Part shown: in pieces, positions 37,525-46,631 of the stretch
Numbering within the stretch: position 1 is the stretch's first letter
Layout: each line of letters begins with the position of its first letter
Source of the DNA: Paenibacillus pabuli
GTDB taxonomy: Bacteria > Bacillota > Bacilli > Paenibacillales > Paenibacillaceae
NCBI RefSeq assembly: GCF_023101145.1
Contig: NZ_CP073714.1
Coordinates: forward strand, 3,286,001-3,350,000
Length of the DNA: 64,000 bases
Direction of reading: 5' to 3'
Notes under the pieces: model-generated
Database searches by the model: none
Told to the model about the DNA's origin: nothing
The model's input: the letters and a program-made list of their open reading frames with translations, nothing else
Translations under genes and position numbers: made by a program

Positions 37525-37548
37525 GGAGCCGATTTCCGGCTCCTTTTT
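37525..37548 (+). terminator. Intra-operon terminator/attenuator
   Basis: GGAGCCG and CGGCTCC form a perfect 7-bp stem with a 5-base loop, followed by T5. It lies between the second permease and the sensor kinase, 27 bp before the kinase start. An upstream ATG at 37519 in the same frame would put this hairpin inside the coding region, which argues against that start. Confidence 0.75.
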
Positions 37549-37575
37549 GCCGTTGAGGAGAGGAGTGAAGGGAAA

Positions 37576-39327
37576 ATGAGATTCGCGGTGGGCACCTGGA
37601 AAAATGCATCCATCGTCGTTAAACTGATGATTGCTTTTGTGCTCGTCATTCTGCCCCTTTATGGAATCAGCATTATGATCACGCATACCAGCTCCAAGCA
37701 AATGCAGACGGAAGTGGAGAAGGCGCATGAATCGAAGCTGTATTTTTACCACAATCATCTGCAATTCGAACTGGAGCGAATGAGTGGGCTTGTTACCGAA
37801 TTTTCGTTCGATGAAACGATGTCCACACTAAGTACTCGAGCTGCAATCATGAGCAGATATGAGGTAACTTCCAGTCTCAATAATATTCATAATAAGCTGA
37901 GTCAGATCATGGTGACGAGTCCCTATATCAGCGATGTTGTGTATTACGTTCCTGCTCTGCATAAACGGGTCAGCGCGGTGGACGGAATTCGCAATGTGGA
38001 GGATACAGAATGGAAGGATTTGCTGGCAACTATGGGAAATCTGGAGGGTGAGTTGTCTTATTCGAATAACGATCTTTATTTTCTCAAAAGCAATCCGTAT
38101 AACATGAATCATGAGGAACCGCCTAATTTTATATTAGGTATACGCTTGTCAGCGGAAGAACTGAAGCACAGATTGCAGCAGCTCGCGGAAACAGGGGGCA
38201 GTGATATTACGCTGAGCTTTGGAGAGCAGCACAATGTGGTCATCTCCTCTTCCGATGAACCTGCTTCAGCGGCCCAATTGCAACATTTATTATCGGAATC
38301 ACCGGTATCCATGGAAGTTACGAGACTTCAAACCGATTCTTATCTGTACTATTCTCTATACGATCCCGACCATTCGTTCACGTTGACGGCCAGTATCCCT
38401 AATGATGTGCTCCAAGCACCCTTGGAACAATACAACCTGTGGTTATGGATGTTGACGGTTATCTCCATTGTTATCATTATGATCTTCTCCTTTTCGATCT
38501 ACAGATCGATCCACAAGCCATTATCCGTACTCATTCGCGGGTTCAGAATGGCGGAGCAAGGTCAGACAAGTATTCATATTCCGCAGTCCAGACATGATGA
38601 ATTCGGTTATTTATACTCTCGTTTCAACCATATGATAGAGCGCTTACATATTTTGATTGATGAAAATTATGTTGCCCGGATTCGAACCAGTGAGGCAGAA
38701 CTCAAACATCTGCAGTCCCAGATTCAGCCTCACTTTTTATATAACAGCCTGTTCAGCATCAAGCAAATGGCCGAGGTCGAGAATGTTGAACTGATTCAGG
38801 AATTTACCGACTATTTGGGCCAATATTTCAGGTATATGTCCAGGGATTCTCATTCTCAGGTTTCGCTCGGTGAAGAGGTGGATCATGCCTTGGTCTATGC
38901 TTCTATTCAGAAAATTCGATTTGGTTCAAGAGTCCAGCTGCAACTGGAGGAACTAAGCAGGGAGTATCGAGACATTGCCATTCCCCGAGTCATTATTCAG
39001 CCAATTGTCGAGAATGTATTCGAACATGCCCTTGCCAAACGAAGTCAGGGTGGAATTCTGAAATTATCCTATCAAGTCGAACATGACACGTTGTCCATTC
39101 GGATAGAGGATGATGGCGATCAATTGACGGATGAAATCCTGAATAGCCTGCAAGCATCTTTCAAGGAATCTGCCAACCAGAGACATGGGAATGAAGAGAT
39201 TACGGGACTGATGAATGTGAATCAACGTTTAAGAATCAAGTTTGGGACTGGCTATGGCCTTTATGCGCAGCGCAGTGAGTTGGGCGGTTTATGCATGATT
39301 TTAAATATTCCATGGAGAGGGGAGTAG
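37576..39327 (+). CDS. Sensor histidine kinase, YesM type
   Basis: A 583-residue membrane kinase. A first helix (about residues 17-35) and a second (about 290-312) enclose an extracellular domain; HAMP, His_kinase and HATPase domains follow. The phospho-acceptor is H386 in SQIQPHFLYNSLFS. The N box is VENVFEHAL and the G-box regions are shorter than in the kinase at 14201 (IEDDGDQLTDE), so the ATP lid is somewhat divergent. The ATG at 37576 has AGGAG upstream. It forms a pair with the response regulator 4 bp downstream and probably senses arabinan fragments. Confidence 0.93.
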   Translation: MRFAVGTWKNASIVVKLMIAFVLVILPLYGISIMITHTSSKQMQTEVEKAHESKLYFYHNHLQFELERMSGLVTEFSFDETMSTLSTRAAIMSRYEVTSSLNNIHNKLSQIMVTSPYISDVVYYVPALHKRVSAVDGIRNVEDTEWKDLLATMGNLEGELSYSNNDLYFLKSNPYNMNHEEPPNFILGIRLSAEELKHRLQQLAETGGSDITLSFGEQHNVVISSSDEPASAAQLQHLLSESPVSMEVTRLQTDSYLYYSLYDPDHSFTLTASIPNDVLQAPLEQYNLWLWMLTVISIVIIMIFSFSIYRSIHKPLSVLIRGFRMAEQGQTSIHIPQSRHDEFGYLYSRFNHMIERLHILIDENYVARIRTSEAELKHLQSQIQPHFLYNSLFSIKQMAEVENVELIQEFTDYLGQYFRYMSRDSHSQVSLGEEVDHALVYASIQKIRFGSRVQLQLEELSREYRDIAIPRVIIQPIVENVFEHALAKRSQGGILKLSYQVEHDTLSIRIEDDGDQLTDEILNSLQASFKESANQRHGNEEITGLMNVNQRLRIKFGTGYGLYAQRSELGGLCMILNIPWRGE

Positions 39328-39331
39328 TTGT

Positions 39332-40993
39332 ATGCAGCGGATGTTGATTGTGGATGATGAACCCGTTATTTTGGACGGACTGTATGCTTTCTTTCAAAAA
39401 GCGGATTTTCAGGATATGGAGATTATTAAGGCATACTCTGCTTTTGAAGCAATCGAATGGTTGAATTCCGTCAAAATTGATATCGTGCTCAGCGACATCT
39501 GTATGCCTGGCATGGATGGCATGGAGCTGATCGAGAAGATTATGGATCGATGGCCACGGTGCAAAGTTCTTTTGCTGACAGGACATAACGAATTTGATTA
39601 TGCGCACCAAGCGATACGCAACCCTTGTGTGGTGGATTACCTGTTGAAGACAGAAGGCATGAGCCATATTCGCGCTGCGGTAGAGCGAGCGTTAACACAA
39701 ATTTCGGAGGAAAATGACTTCCGCTACCAGCATGCCTGGTTTCGCAGCAAGCTGCCCAGAGCACTGCCCCAGCTGCAAAGACAGTTACTGCTTGATCTTC
39801 TAAAGCGAACAGAAAGACATGATATCGCTTCGCTTCAGGAGGAATTGGATGCGGTGCAGCTGCCTTTCATATCCAATGAGCCTGTAATCCCGGTCATCAT
39901 ACGGGTTGAGGAGTGGAATAACTATCAATCCCAAGCGGACCGGAGTCTGATTCGCTATGCGGTTGCTAATGTTGCCGAGGAGCTGCTTCAGGATAAGGCC
40001 AAAGTCAAAGCCATTGATCTGGATTATCAGGTCATCGCCTGTTTTATTCAAACCACGGTGGAATCTTCAAATAGCTACTATGGCAGCAGACAGCAGAACT
40101 GGGAACAAACATTGCGTTTCGTCTATGGAACGCTGGAGTCTGTACAACAATCCTGTGCAGATTGCCTGAATCTGTCTGTATCCATTATGGTGAGCGAGCA
40201 GGCGGTGGAGTGGATGGAGCTAAGTCAGGCCATTGCGCAGTTGCGTCTGTCCATCCACGAGGGCCCAGGACTTGGGATGGAGAAGCTGCTTCGTGTCAAT
40301 GTGCAGCATGATTCGCTATACAGTCCCAATATTTTGAATCAACAGAGTATTGCGGCCCTTCATCTGGATCAGATTAAGCAGCATGTTGCAGCAGGAGAGA
40401 GGGAGTGGATGGAGTCCTTTCACAAATGGACAGAGGCTTCAAAGGAAGGACTGCAGGACCCATTCTTTCGAATGAAAATCTATTCAGGAGCAGGCAATGG
40501 ACTGATTGAGCTTCTTCATGAATTGGGCTTGTACGAAGCAGCAATGGAGGAAATTGCGTTGTCTCGAATGCTTCATTTTGACATCCATACGCCCTGGTCT
40601 GATCTGGTGGTCTTCTATCAATCGGCATATGAATGGATCATCTCCAAAAGAAGTGTTACACGCATCCATGATCAGTCGCAGATTCTTATTACCATTCATC
40701 ATTATATCAAGCACCATCTGGAAGATGACCTTTCGCTAACCCGAATTGCACAAGAGGTTTCCCTCAATCCTTCATATCTGTCCCGTTGGTACAAACGCAT
40801 TACAGGCAAAGGTATATCCGACTATATCCATGACCGGCGCATTGAGCGCAGCAAGGAATTACTGCTTGGCTCTGCCTGCAAAATGCATGAAATATCCGCC
40901 AAGGTCGGATTTAGTGATCAGCATTATTTTTATCGTTTCTTCAAAAAAGCTACAGGCTGCACGCCACAAGAATATCGGGATCAAAAAAGTTAG
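39332..40993 (+). CDS. Response regulator, YesN type (receiver + AraC HTH)
   Basis: A 553-residue regulator. The receiver has DDE near the N-terminus, phospho-acceptor D55 in LSDICMPGMDG and a lysine in YLLKTEG. A long central region precedes the AraC-type double helix-turn-helix in the last 100 residues (LTRIAQEVSLNPSYLSRWYK and ISAKVGFSDQHYFYRFFKK). The ATG follows GAGAGGGGAG. Likely targets are the operon promoter at 35659 and the lipoprotein promoter upstream of 41300, which share the sequence AAAGATACC. Confidence 0.95.
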   Translation: MQRMLIVDDEPVILDGLYAFFQKADFQDMEIIKAYSAFEAIEWLNSVKIDIVLSDICMPGMDGMELIEKIMDRWPRCKVLLLTGHNEFDYAHQAIRNPCVVDYLLKTEGMSHIRAAVERALTQISEENDFRYQHAWFRSKLPRALPQLQRQLLLDLLKRTERHDIASLQEELDAVQLPFISNEPVIPVIIRVEEWNNYQSQADRSLIRYAVANVAEELLQDKAKVKAIDLDYQVIACFIQTTVESSNSYYGSRQQNWEQTLRFVYGTLESVQQSCADCLNLSVSIMVSEQAVEWMELSQAIAQLRLSIHEGPGLGMEKLLRVNVQHDSLYSPNILNQQSIAALHLDQIKQHVAAGEREWMESFHKWTEASKEGLQDPFFRMKIYSGAGNGLIELLHELGLYEAAMEEIALSRMLHFDIHTPWSDLVVFYQSAYEWIISKRSVTRIHDQSQILITIHHYIKHHLEDDLSLTRIAQEVSLNPSYLSRWYKRITGKGISDYIHDRRIERSKELLLGSACKMHEISAKVGFSDQHYFYRFFKKATGCTPQEYRDQKS

Positions 40994-41049
40994 ATGAATC
41001 CTTAAATGGTAAATCAAAGATACCAGATGTCAACGGGGTACACTCGAAG

Positions 41050-41063
41050 TGGTAGCGCTTTCT
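41050..41063 (+). promoter_or_regulatory. cre (CcpA) site upstream of the lipoprotein gene
   Basis: TGGTAGCGCTTTCT matches the catabolite-responsive element pattern TGWNANCGNTNWCA at all but two positions. It lies about 240 bp before the lipoprotein start, just upstream of the structured leader and of AT-rich DNA (TATATAAG at 41080-41087) that may hold the promoter. It suggests carbon catabolite repression. Confidence 0.6.
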
Positions 41064-41116
41064 TTATACAATTAAATCATATATAAGATGAAGCAAGATT
41101 AAACCATAACGGAGAG

Positions 41117-41226
41117 AGCAGAAGAGACCTGTAGAAGCGGAGCGTTCGCCTTTATCACCGGATTTCTCCCTTCAAAAAGGGATAAAGGAAATCTGGGGAT
41201 AACAGCGATCAAAAGGTTGTTCTGCT
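41117..41226 (+). ncRNA. Structured 5' leader RNA of the lipoprotein gene
   Basis: The 40994-41299 gap holds a sequence able to form one long interrupted stem. Pairs: AGCAGAA (41117-41123) with TTCTGCT (41220-41226); ACCT (41127-41130) with AGGT (41214-41217); CGCCTTTATC (41147-41156) with GATAACAGCG (41198-41207), 8 of 10; CCGGATTTC (41158-41166) with GAAATCTGG (41188-41196); TCCCTT (41167-41172) with AAGGGA (41177-41182), loop CAAA. I recognise no known riboswitch core. It ends about 70 nt before the start codon. A copy of its 3' half lies inverted at 35505-35543. Confidence 0.6.
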
Positions 41227-41299
41227 ATCGGAGTGCAACGTTTAATATTCATTAGTTCATCTTATATACCTCACGGGAGGAAAATAAAGGGGGATTCGC

Positions 41300-42943
41300 A
41301 TGAACATGTCATTCAAGAAATTCTCATTGTTATCGTTAACCATGGTTCTGGCAACTACGCTTGCAGCCTGTTCATCGGGTACGGGTCGTGCTGAGAATGA
41401 AGCCCAACCGAACACACAGCAGGATGCGGGAGGTCCGCTTACGAAATATGATCCACCCATCAAACTAACATCAACCATGAATGAAACCGGAAAAGAATCG
41501 CTTGCCGAAGGCGATACACACGCCAATAATATTTGGACCAGAGGATACAAGGATGAGTTGGGGATCGATGTCACCTACGACTGGATTGTCCCGGATGCCA
41601 ATTATAATGACAAAATGAATGTCACCCTGGCGAGTGGCGATTTGCCGGACGTATTAAAAGTGAGTGCTGTGCAGTTTGAACAGCTGCATGAAGCGGGGAT
41701 GCTGGAAGACTTGACCGAATTCTATGATAAGTATGCATCCGATCTCGTTAAGGAATTTATGTCTGCTGAGGACGGAGCAGGTTTGAAGCCAGTAACCAAG
41801 GATGGCAAGATATACGCGATGGTCAGTTTCCCGGGCTCGCTGGATTCCTCGGACATGATCTGGATTCGCCAGGATTGGTTGAAGAAGGTCGGGCTTGAAG
41901 AGCCAAAATCAATGCAGGATGTGATCAAGATTGCAGAAGCCTTCACCTTTGAAGATCCGGACGGAAATGGCAAAAATGATACGTATGGTATTGCACTCAA
42001 CAAGGATTTGCCCATTAATGCGTTCCTGCTTGGTTATCATGGTTATCTCGAAACCTGGATCAAGGATGCCTCGGGTCAGGTTGTCAATGGAACCATTCAG
42101 CCTGAGGTGAAGGAAGGCTTACGCGAACTGCAAAATCTGTATTCAAAGGGAGTAATTGACCCTGAGTTTGGCGTTAAGGATTTTACAAAAATGATGGAAG
42201 ATGTGAATGCAGGCAAGTCAGGCATGTTCTTCCTGCCGCAATGGGCACCATTTCAGGTTAGCAGCATGATCAAGAAAGATAAAAACGTGGACTGGCTGCC
42301 TTATCCGGTTCAATCCATCGACGATCAGCCTGCCAAAACGCAGAATCACCTAAGCTTGGGCGGCATATTTGCCGTTCGTAAAGGGTATGAGCATCCGGAA
42401 GCGTTAATCAAGCTGCTGAACTTCCAGGCAGAGAAAATGTTTGGGGAATCTGCCAAGGAAGAGCGTGCTGCGTATTTGAACGGCTTGACCGGACTTGGTT
42501 TTCATAATGCGACCGTATCCAATTTGCCTGCCAACAAAAACGTGAAGGCACAGGATGAAGTTGAGCAGGCACTCAAAACGGGAGATACCTCCGGATTGGA
42601 GCTTGAAGCGAAGCTGTTCTACGATGATATTATGGATTACCGCAATGGAAACTTGGATAAGTGGCATATGGAACGTATTTTTGGACTGGAAAGCTCGCAG
42701 GGCGTCATTAAATATTATCGGGATAACGACCTCATTGTCATGAATGAATTCATCTACGCTCCAACGAGAACCATGAACACCAAACAGGCAACCCTGGATA
42801 AATTACGTGCTGAGACGTTTCTGAAAATCATCTATGGCAACCTGTCTATTGACGAGTTTGATAACTTTGTTGCCAATTGGAAAAAACTTGGTGGTGACCA
42901 GATCACTCAGGAAGTGAACGACGTCATTAACGCGAATAAGTAA
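41300..42943 (+). CDS. Extracellular solute-binding lipoprotein (family 1)
   Basis: A 547-residue binding protein of the importer encoded at 35688-37499. The signal peptide ends in the lipobox LAAC (about residue 24), followed by a polar linker. The ATG at 41300 has GGGGG seven bases upstream. It is unusual that the binding protein comes after the kinase and regulator, with 306 bp of its own regulatory DNA including a cre site and a long RNA structure. The ligand is probably an arabinan-derived oligosaccharide (inference from neighbours). Confidence 0.93.
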   Translation: MNMSFKKFSLLSLTMVLATTLAACSSGTGRAENEAQPNTQQDAGGPLTKYDPPIKLTSTMNETGKESLAEGDTHANNIWTRGYKDELGIDVTYDWIVPDANYNDKMNVTLASGDLPDVLKVSAVQFEQLHEAGMLEDLTEFYDKYASDLVKEFMSAEDGAGLKPVTKDGKIYAMVSFPGSLDSSDMIWIRQDWLKKVGLEEPKSMQDVIKIAEAFTFEDPDGNGKNDTYGIALNKDLPINAFLLGYHGYLETWIKDASGQVVNGTIQPEVKEGLRELQNLYSKGVIDPEFGVKDFTKMMEDVNAGKSGMFFLPQWAPFQVSSMIKKDKNVDWLPYPVQSIDDQPAKTQNHLSLGGIFAVRKGYEHPEALIKLLNFQAEKMFGESAKEERAAYLNGLTGLGFHNATVSNLPANKNVKAQDEVEQALKTGDTSGLELEAKLFYDDIMDYRNGNLDKWHMERIFGLESSQGVIKYYRDNDLIVMNEFIYAPTRTMNTKQATLDKLRAETFLKIIYGNLSIDEFDNFVANWKKLGGDQITQEVNDVINANK

Positions 42944-42982
42944 ACAGCAAATAGCAAAACAGCAAAACAGCAAAATAGCAAA
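42944..42982. repeat. Short tandem repeat ACAGCAAA
   Basis: Directly after the lipoprotein stop, four to five imperfect 8-9-bp units read ACAGCAAAT, AGCAAA, ACAGCAAA, ACAGCAAA, ATAGCAAA up to the terminator. Such simple repeats can change copy number by slippage. There is no coding role here. Confidence 0.7.
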
Positions 42983-43015
42983 TGCCACTCTGCGTACGAT
43001 TCGCAGGGTGGCATT
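42980..43015. terminator. Bidirectional intrinsic terminator
   Basis: AAATGCCACTCTGCG and CGCAGGGTGGCATTT form a 15-bp stem (one G-U pair) between the convergent lipoprotein and response regulator genes. Confidence 0.85.
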
Positions 43016-43032
43016 TGTATTACAGTGAAAGG

Positions 43033-44643
43033 TCATCCGGTTTCATGAGAGCCTTCTCTTTGCTTCTTGCGATATTCATTGGGGCTGCAGCCCATCTCTT
43101 GCTTAAACAGTTTGGTGAAGTGAGAGTAGTTGGTATAACCGACATTTCCAGCAATGGTATGCACCGAGTGTGCGGTGGTCTCCAGTAGATGCCGGGCCGC
43201 CACAAGACGGGTGCGGATGACATAATGGCCCAGTGAAATGCCCATCTCTTTCTTAAACAGCCGTGCCAGATAATCCGGATTCAGATAGACCATCTCCCCC
43301 AGGTTATTCCTCGTTAAATCTTCTCCATAATGCGTGCGTATATAATCGGTAATCTCATGTACAACCGATTTGGGCTGTTCGGCAACATTCAGATATTCCG
43401 CAGCTGTATTAACCAGGTAGGCAATATAGGATTGCATGTCTTCAATAGAATGCAGAGATTGCATGAACAACTGATCATTGGTTTTGCCCATATACAGCTT
43501 GTGCACTTCGATCTCCTTACTCTTCAATTGGGCATACACAAGTTGCACCAGATCAAGACGCAACAGACTTAGAACAGCGGTGCCTACCACACCTTCACGG
43601 ACCAGTTGATGCATGTAACGACCCGTTTCATCCAGAAACGCCTGAAAGCGACTTTCATTCAACAATTGCTCCAGTAGTCCAAGGTCAGGCGGTATGTAAT
43701 TCAACTCGGGTCTATTATAGTTTTCCAGTAAAAAGGTTTGATTGCGGTGTTTGATTCGCTCTTCATTCATAAGTAAGAGCTCGTTGATGGTATGACGAAT
43801 CTGACCCAGGGGTAGAGAGCATCCGATACTACAGCAGACATCCGACTTCAGATAATTATTAACCTCCGGAATGAACGAACCGCACATGGATTCGATCAGC
43901 GGTGCATCCGGCGCTCCGTTCCATTTTAGAATAATCATCCAGTTATGATCCTTAATCTCGGTAATGGCTTCAATGGAGAAAAGAATGTCCTGAAACCGTT
44001 CAACCATCACATTCAAACAAGCGTAATCGAACAGGTTCTTGTCCGTCTTTCCCAGCGTATGTTCATACGGAAACAGGTTAATCAGAATAGGAAGAAACAG
44101 ATCAGTTGTTTCATAAGGCAGATTTTGTTCAATCAAAAAGGCAGAGACGTCCGCCGGGCCGGAAGGAAAGGCTTTACCGGTGATTAGCCTGCGCCAGCTG
44201 TCCTCAATTAATTTGCTCCGGTTTTTCTGCCACAGTTCGCCCTCATGAATGGCTTTCTCAATGAACTGCTGGTCTCGGGCTTTGGCCACCGCTTTTTGAA
44301 TGATAAGAGTCAACTTGTCAAACTCAATAGGTTTCAGAAAATAGTCAAAGCTTTGCAGCTCGATGGCTTTCTGGGCATAGTTGAAATCAGCATAGTTGGT
44401 CAGAAATATCGTCTGTATATTATGCGATTCCTCCCGGACCCATGCGAGTAATTCCAGTCCGCTGCCCTGGGGCATCTCAATATCACATATGAGAATCTGA
44501 ACGGGATGATTTTGCAAAATCTCTTTGGCCTGCGCTATATTGTAGGCTGTGAATATCGTGTTGATCCCCAGGGCTTTCCAATCAATTTTCTTTTCCAAAG
44601 CCATAACTACAAAATAATCATCATCAACCAGCAATGCATTCAT
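43033..44643 (-). CDS. Response regulator, YesN type (receiver + AraC HTH)
   Basis: A 536-residue regulator. The receiver has DDDY at residues 7-10, phospho-acceptor D54 in LICDIEMPQGSG and K105 in FLKPIEF. The C-terminal AraC domain shows NLGEMVYLNPDYLARLFKKE and IAGNVGYTNYSHFTKLFKQE. The ATG has GAGAGGTGA seven bases upstream and overlaps the kinase gene by 20 bp. It probably activates the divergent importer at 46710 by binding the 21-bp-spaced direct repeats at 46488-46617. Confidence 0.95.
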   Translation of the reverse strand: MNALLVDDDYFVVMALEKKIDWKALGINTIFTAYNIAQAKEILQNHPVQILICDIEMPQGSGLELLAWVREESHNIQTIFLTNYADFNYAQKAIELQSFDYFLKPIEFDKLTLIIQKAVAKARDQQFIEKAIHEGELWQKNRSKLIEDSWRRLITGKAFPSGPADVSAFLIEQNLPYETTDLFLPILINLFPYEHTLGKTDKNLFDYACLNVMVERFQDILFSIEAITEIKDHNWMIILKWNGAPDAPLIESMCGSFIPEVNNYLKSDVCCSIGCSLPLGQIRHTINELLLMNEERIKHRNQTFLLENYNRPELNYIPPDLGLLEQLLNESRFQAFLDETGRYMHQLVREGVVGTAVLSLLRLDLVQLVYAQLKSKEIEVHKLYMGKTNDQLFMQSLHSIEDMQSYIAYLVNTAAEYLNVAEQPKSVVHEITDYIRTHYGEDLTRNNLGEMVYLNPDYLARLFKKEMGISLGHYVIRTRLVAARHLLETTAHSVHTIAGNVGYTNYSHFTKLFKQEMGCSPNEYRKKQREGSHETG

Positions 44644-46375
44644 GGTTTGTCACCTCTCCCGGAGTATCTGAATTCAGTATCATTTTAGGCAAGGAAAGCG
44701 TGATCATGGCGCCCTCTGCGTCGTTTGCAAACGTAATATTTGCTTCATCCCGATATAACAACTCCAGACGTTGGATGGTATTCATAATGCCAATCCGGTT
44801 ACCGCCTGTTTGCTCCAGTGCTTCTCCACGCATCAGAGCATCAAGAACATCCGGGCTAAAGCCTGGACCTGTATCTGAAATTCGGATGAGCACATAATCT
44901 CCATTTTCCTGTCGTTGTTCCGTCACGGATAACGTAATACATAATTCCCGGTCCCGGGAGACTCCATATTTAACGGCATTTTCGATGAATGTCTGAATGA
45001 CGAGTGGTGGCACGGCGATGCCCGTGATGACCTCAGGCTGTTCGATTCGATAGGAAAAAGCGTCGCGGTAACGCGACTTCTGGATGTCCAGGAACGTTCT
45101 TACATGTTCAATCTCATTCTCCAGAAGAACGAAATTCTCTCCACTTTGAAAGATATATCGGAAATAACGGGAGGTTGCCAGGGCCATACTCTCAATTTCC
45201 TCGTACATCTGCATCTGTGCCATACTGTACATGCTCGTTAGACAATTCAGGAAAAAGTGGGGCTTAATCTGCAATTTCATATAATCCAATCGAATTTTTT
45301 GTTTCTCCAATTCCTGCTCGTAGCGATCGATCTTGAACCGTTTAATCTGGCTTACCAGTTCTTTAAACTGTGCATTAACCTGCTCCAGTTCCATAATTCG
45401 GCTGCTCTTGAAGTCTGTCGCTTCATCCCCTTCGTTAATACGCGCCAGATTTTTGGAGAATCGCTGAATGGGAACAAGCAGATTTCTCCTGAAAAACATG
45501 ATGATTGCACTTAACGTGGAGGTCACGATCAGAAATAGCAGCATAATGAGCAGCTGGGCTACCATGATTTTCTCGAATGCGCCAAACTTGATGGCCATAT
45601 GCACGCTGAATGCCGCATTGGAGAAGTCGCTGCTGACAATGTTATGAGACTGAAACAGATCGAGAAATGAATGTCTCTTTTCCGGTATGTGATCCCCGCC
45701 AGCAGGTCCGGAAAGTTGCATTCCATTCTCGTCTACCAGAGAGGCGTACCCGTTGGCACCCAGATTAATCTGCTGAAGAGGGGCGATCAGTTCATCTGCG
45801 GATATCAAGGCAACAAGATAACGGTTGTAGTACGGCACAATATTGATAAGATAAGAAGTGCCGTTCACGTGAATGGGTGTCCAATGGGAATAGAACTTCT
45901 CATATACACCTTTATCACGGGTCAGCGTAATGATCTGTTTTTTCACTTCTGAATAATCCGAATAGGAGATGCTTATTGGTGCGCAGTTGAGGAAATATTC
46001 ACTATTCTCCAAATAATAAAAGAAATTGTACGACTGCCCGTAGTTTCGCTGTAGTTCGGCAAAGAGCAAATGCAGTTTCTCGTTGGCTTTTAGGAACGGA
46101 ATACTGTTCACGCCATATGTATTCATGTTGTCGAGATTTTCGTCATTGGCCAGTGTCCACCCCATGAAATGATTAATGTACGCAAAATCGTGATTAATGC
46201 GATTGATGTACAGATCGGCTGCATCCTGCAAGTATTGGGTGGATTGCTGTTTGACCATGGAAATGGACGCAATGCTGATCACAAGATCCAAGATGAGCAC
46301 AACAAAAGAAATGACGAACATCATGCGGATATAATGTCGGATGGGGTAGGGTTTGATGGTGTTCAGGTTTGCCAT
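44624..46375 (-). CDS. Sensor histidine kinase, YesM type
   Basis: A 583-residue membrane kinase. A first helix (about residues 15-38), an extracellular domain, a second helix (about 270-300), HAMP, the His_kinase domain with H373 in QIKPHFFLN and a HATPase domain (IENAVKYG; ISDTGPGF; GNRIGIMNTIQRL) follow in order. The ATG at 46375 was chosen because the protein then starts a few residues before the first helix; upstream AAAGTGGTG is a moderate ribosome binding site. It is translationally coupled to the regulator. The signal is unknown but should be the ligand of the divergent importer. Confidence 0.9.
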   Translation of the reverse strand: MANLNTIKPYPIRHYIRMMFVISFVVLILDLVISIASISMVKQQSTQYLQDAADLYINRINHDFAYINHFMGWTLANDENLDNMNTYGVNSIPFLKANEKLHLLFAELQRNYGQSYNFFYYLENSEYFLNCAPISISYSDYSEVKKQIITLTRDKGVYEKFYSHWTPIHVNGTSYLINIVPYYNRYLVALISADELIAPLQQINLGANGYASLVDENGMQLSGPAGGDHIPEKRHSFLDLFQSHNIVSSDFSNAAFSVHMAIKFGAFEKIMVAQLLIMLLFLIVTSTLSAIIMFFRRNLLVPIQRFSKNLARINEGDEATDFKSSRIMELEQVNAQFKELVSQIKRFKIDRYEQELEKQKIRLDYMKLQIKPHFFLNCLTSMYSMAQMQMYEEIESMALATSRYFRYIFQSGENFVLLENEIEHVRTFLDIQKSRYRDAFSYRIEQPEVITGIAVPPLVIQTFIENAVKYGVSRDRELCITLSVTEQRQENGDYVLIRISDTGPGFSPDVLDALMRGEALEQTGGNRIGIMNTIQRLELLYRDEANITFANDAEGAMITLSLPKMILNSDTPGEVTNHECIAG

Positions 46376-46487
46376 GGAACAATGCACCACTTTCTTGATT
46401 GCTTGGTTATGAATACGCTTTAATATCTCAGGAATAGTATAAAACCTTTGTTTGAAAAAAACATAAAGAATTGCATTTTTTGATTCA

Positions 46488-46617
46488 GAAGTCCGGATTA
46501 CACACACGAAAGTCTGGATAACGATATGATTTTGGTTCGTAAGCGCCTCGGCTACTTGTAAGGTTCATAGATGGAACCATAGAAGTCCGAATAACGTCCT
46601 TAGCGGTCCGATAAACC
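46488..46617. promoter_or_regulatory. Two pairs of 21-bp-spaced direct repeats, probable YesN-type activator sites
   Basis: AAGTCCGGATTAC (46489-46501) and AAGTCTGGATAAC (46510-46522) start 21 bp apart. AAGTCCGAATAAC (46583-46595) and CGGTCCGATAAAC (46604-46616) also start 21 bp apart. Two half sites two helical turns apart are the usual layout for AraC-type activators. The last site overlaps the -35 position of the promoter with TATACT at 46632. Confidence 0.75.
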
Positions 46618-46631
46618 CAATCTGTAGCGTT

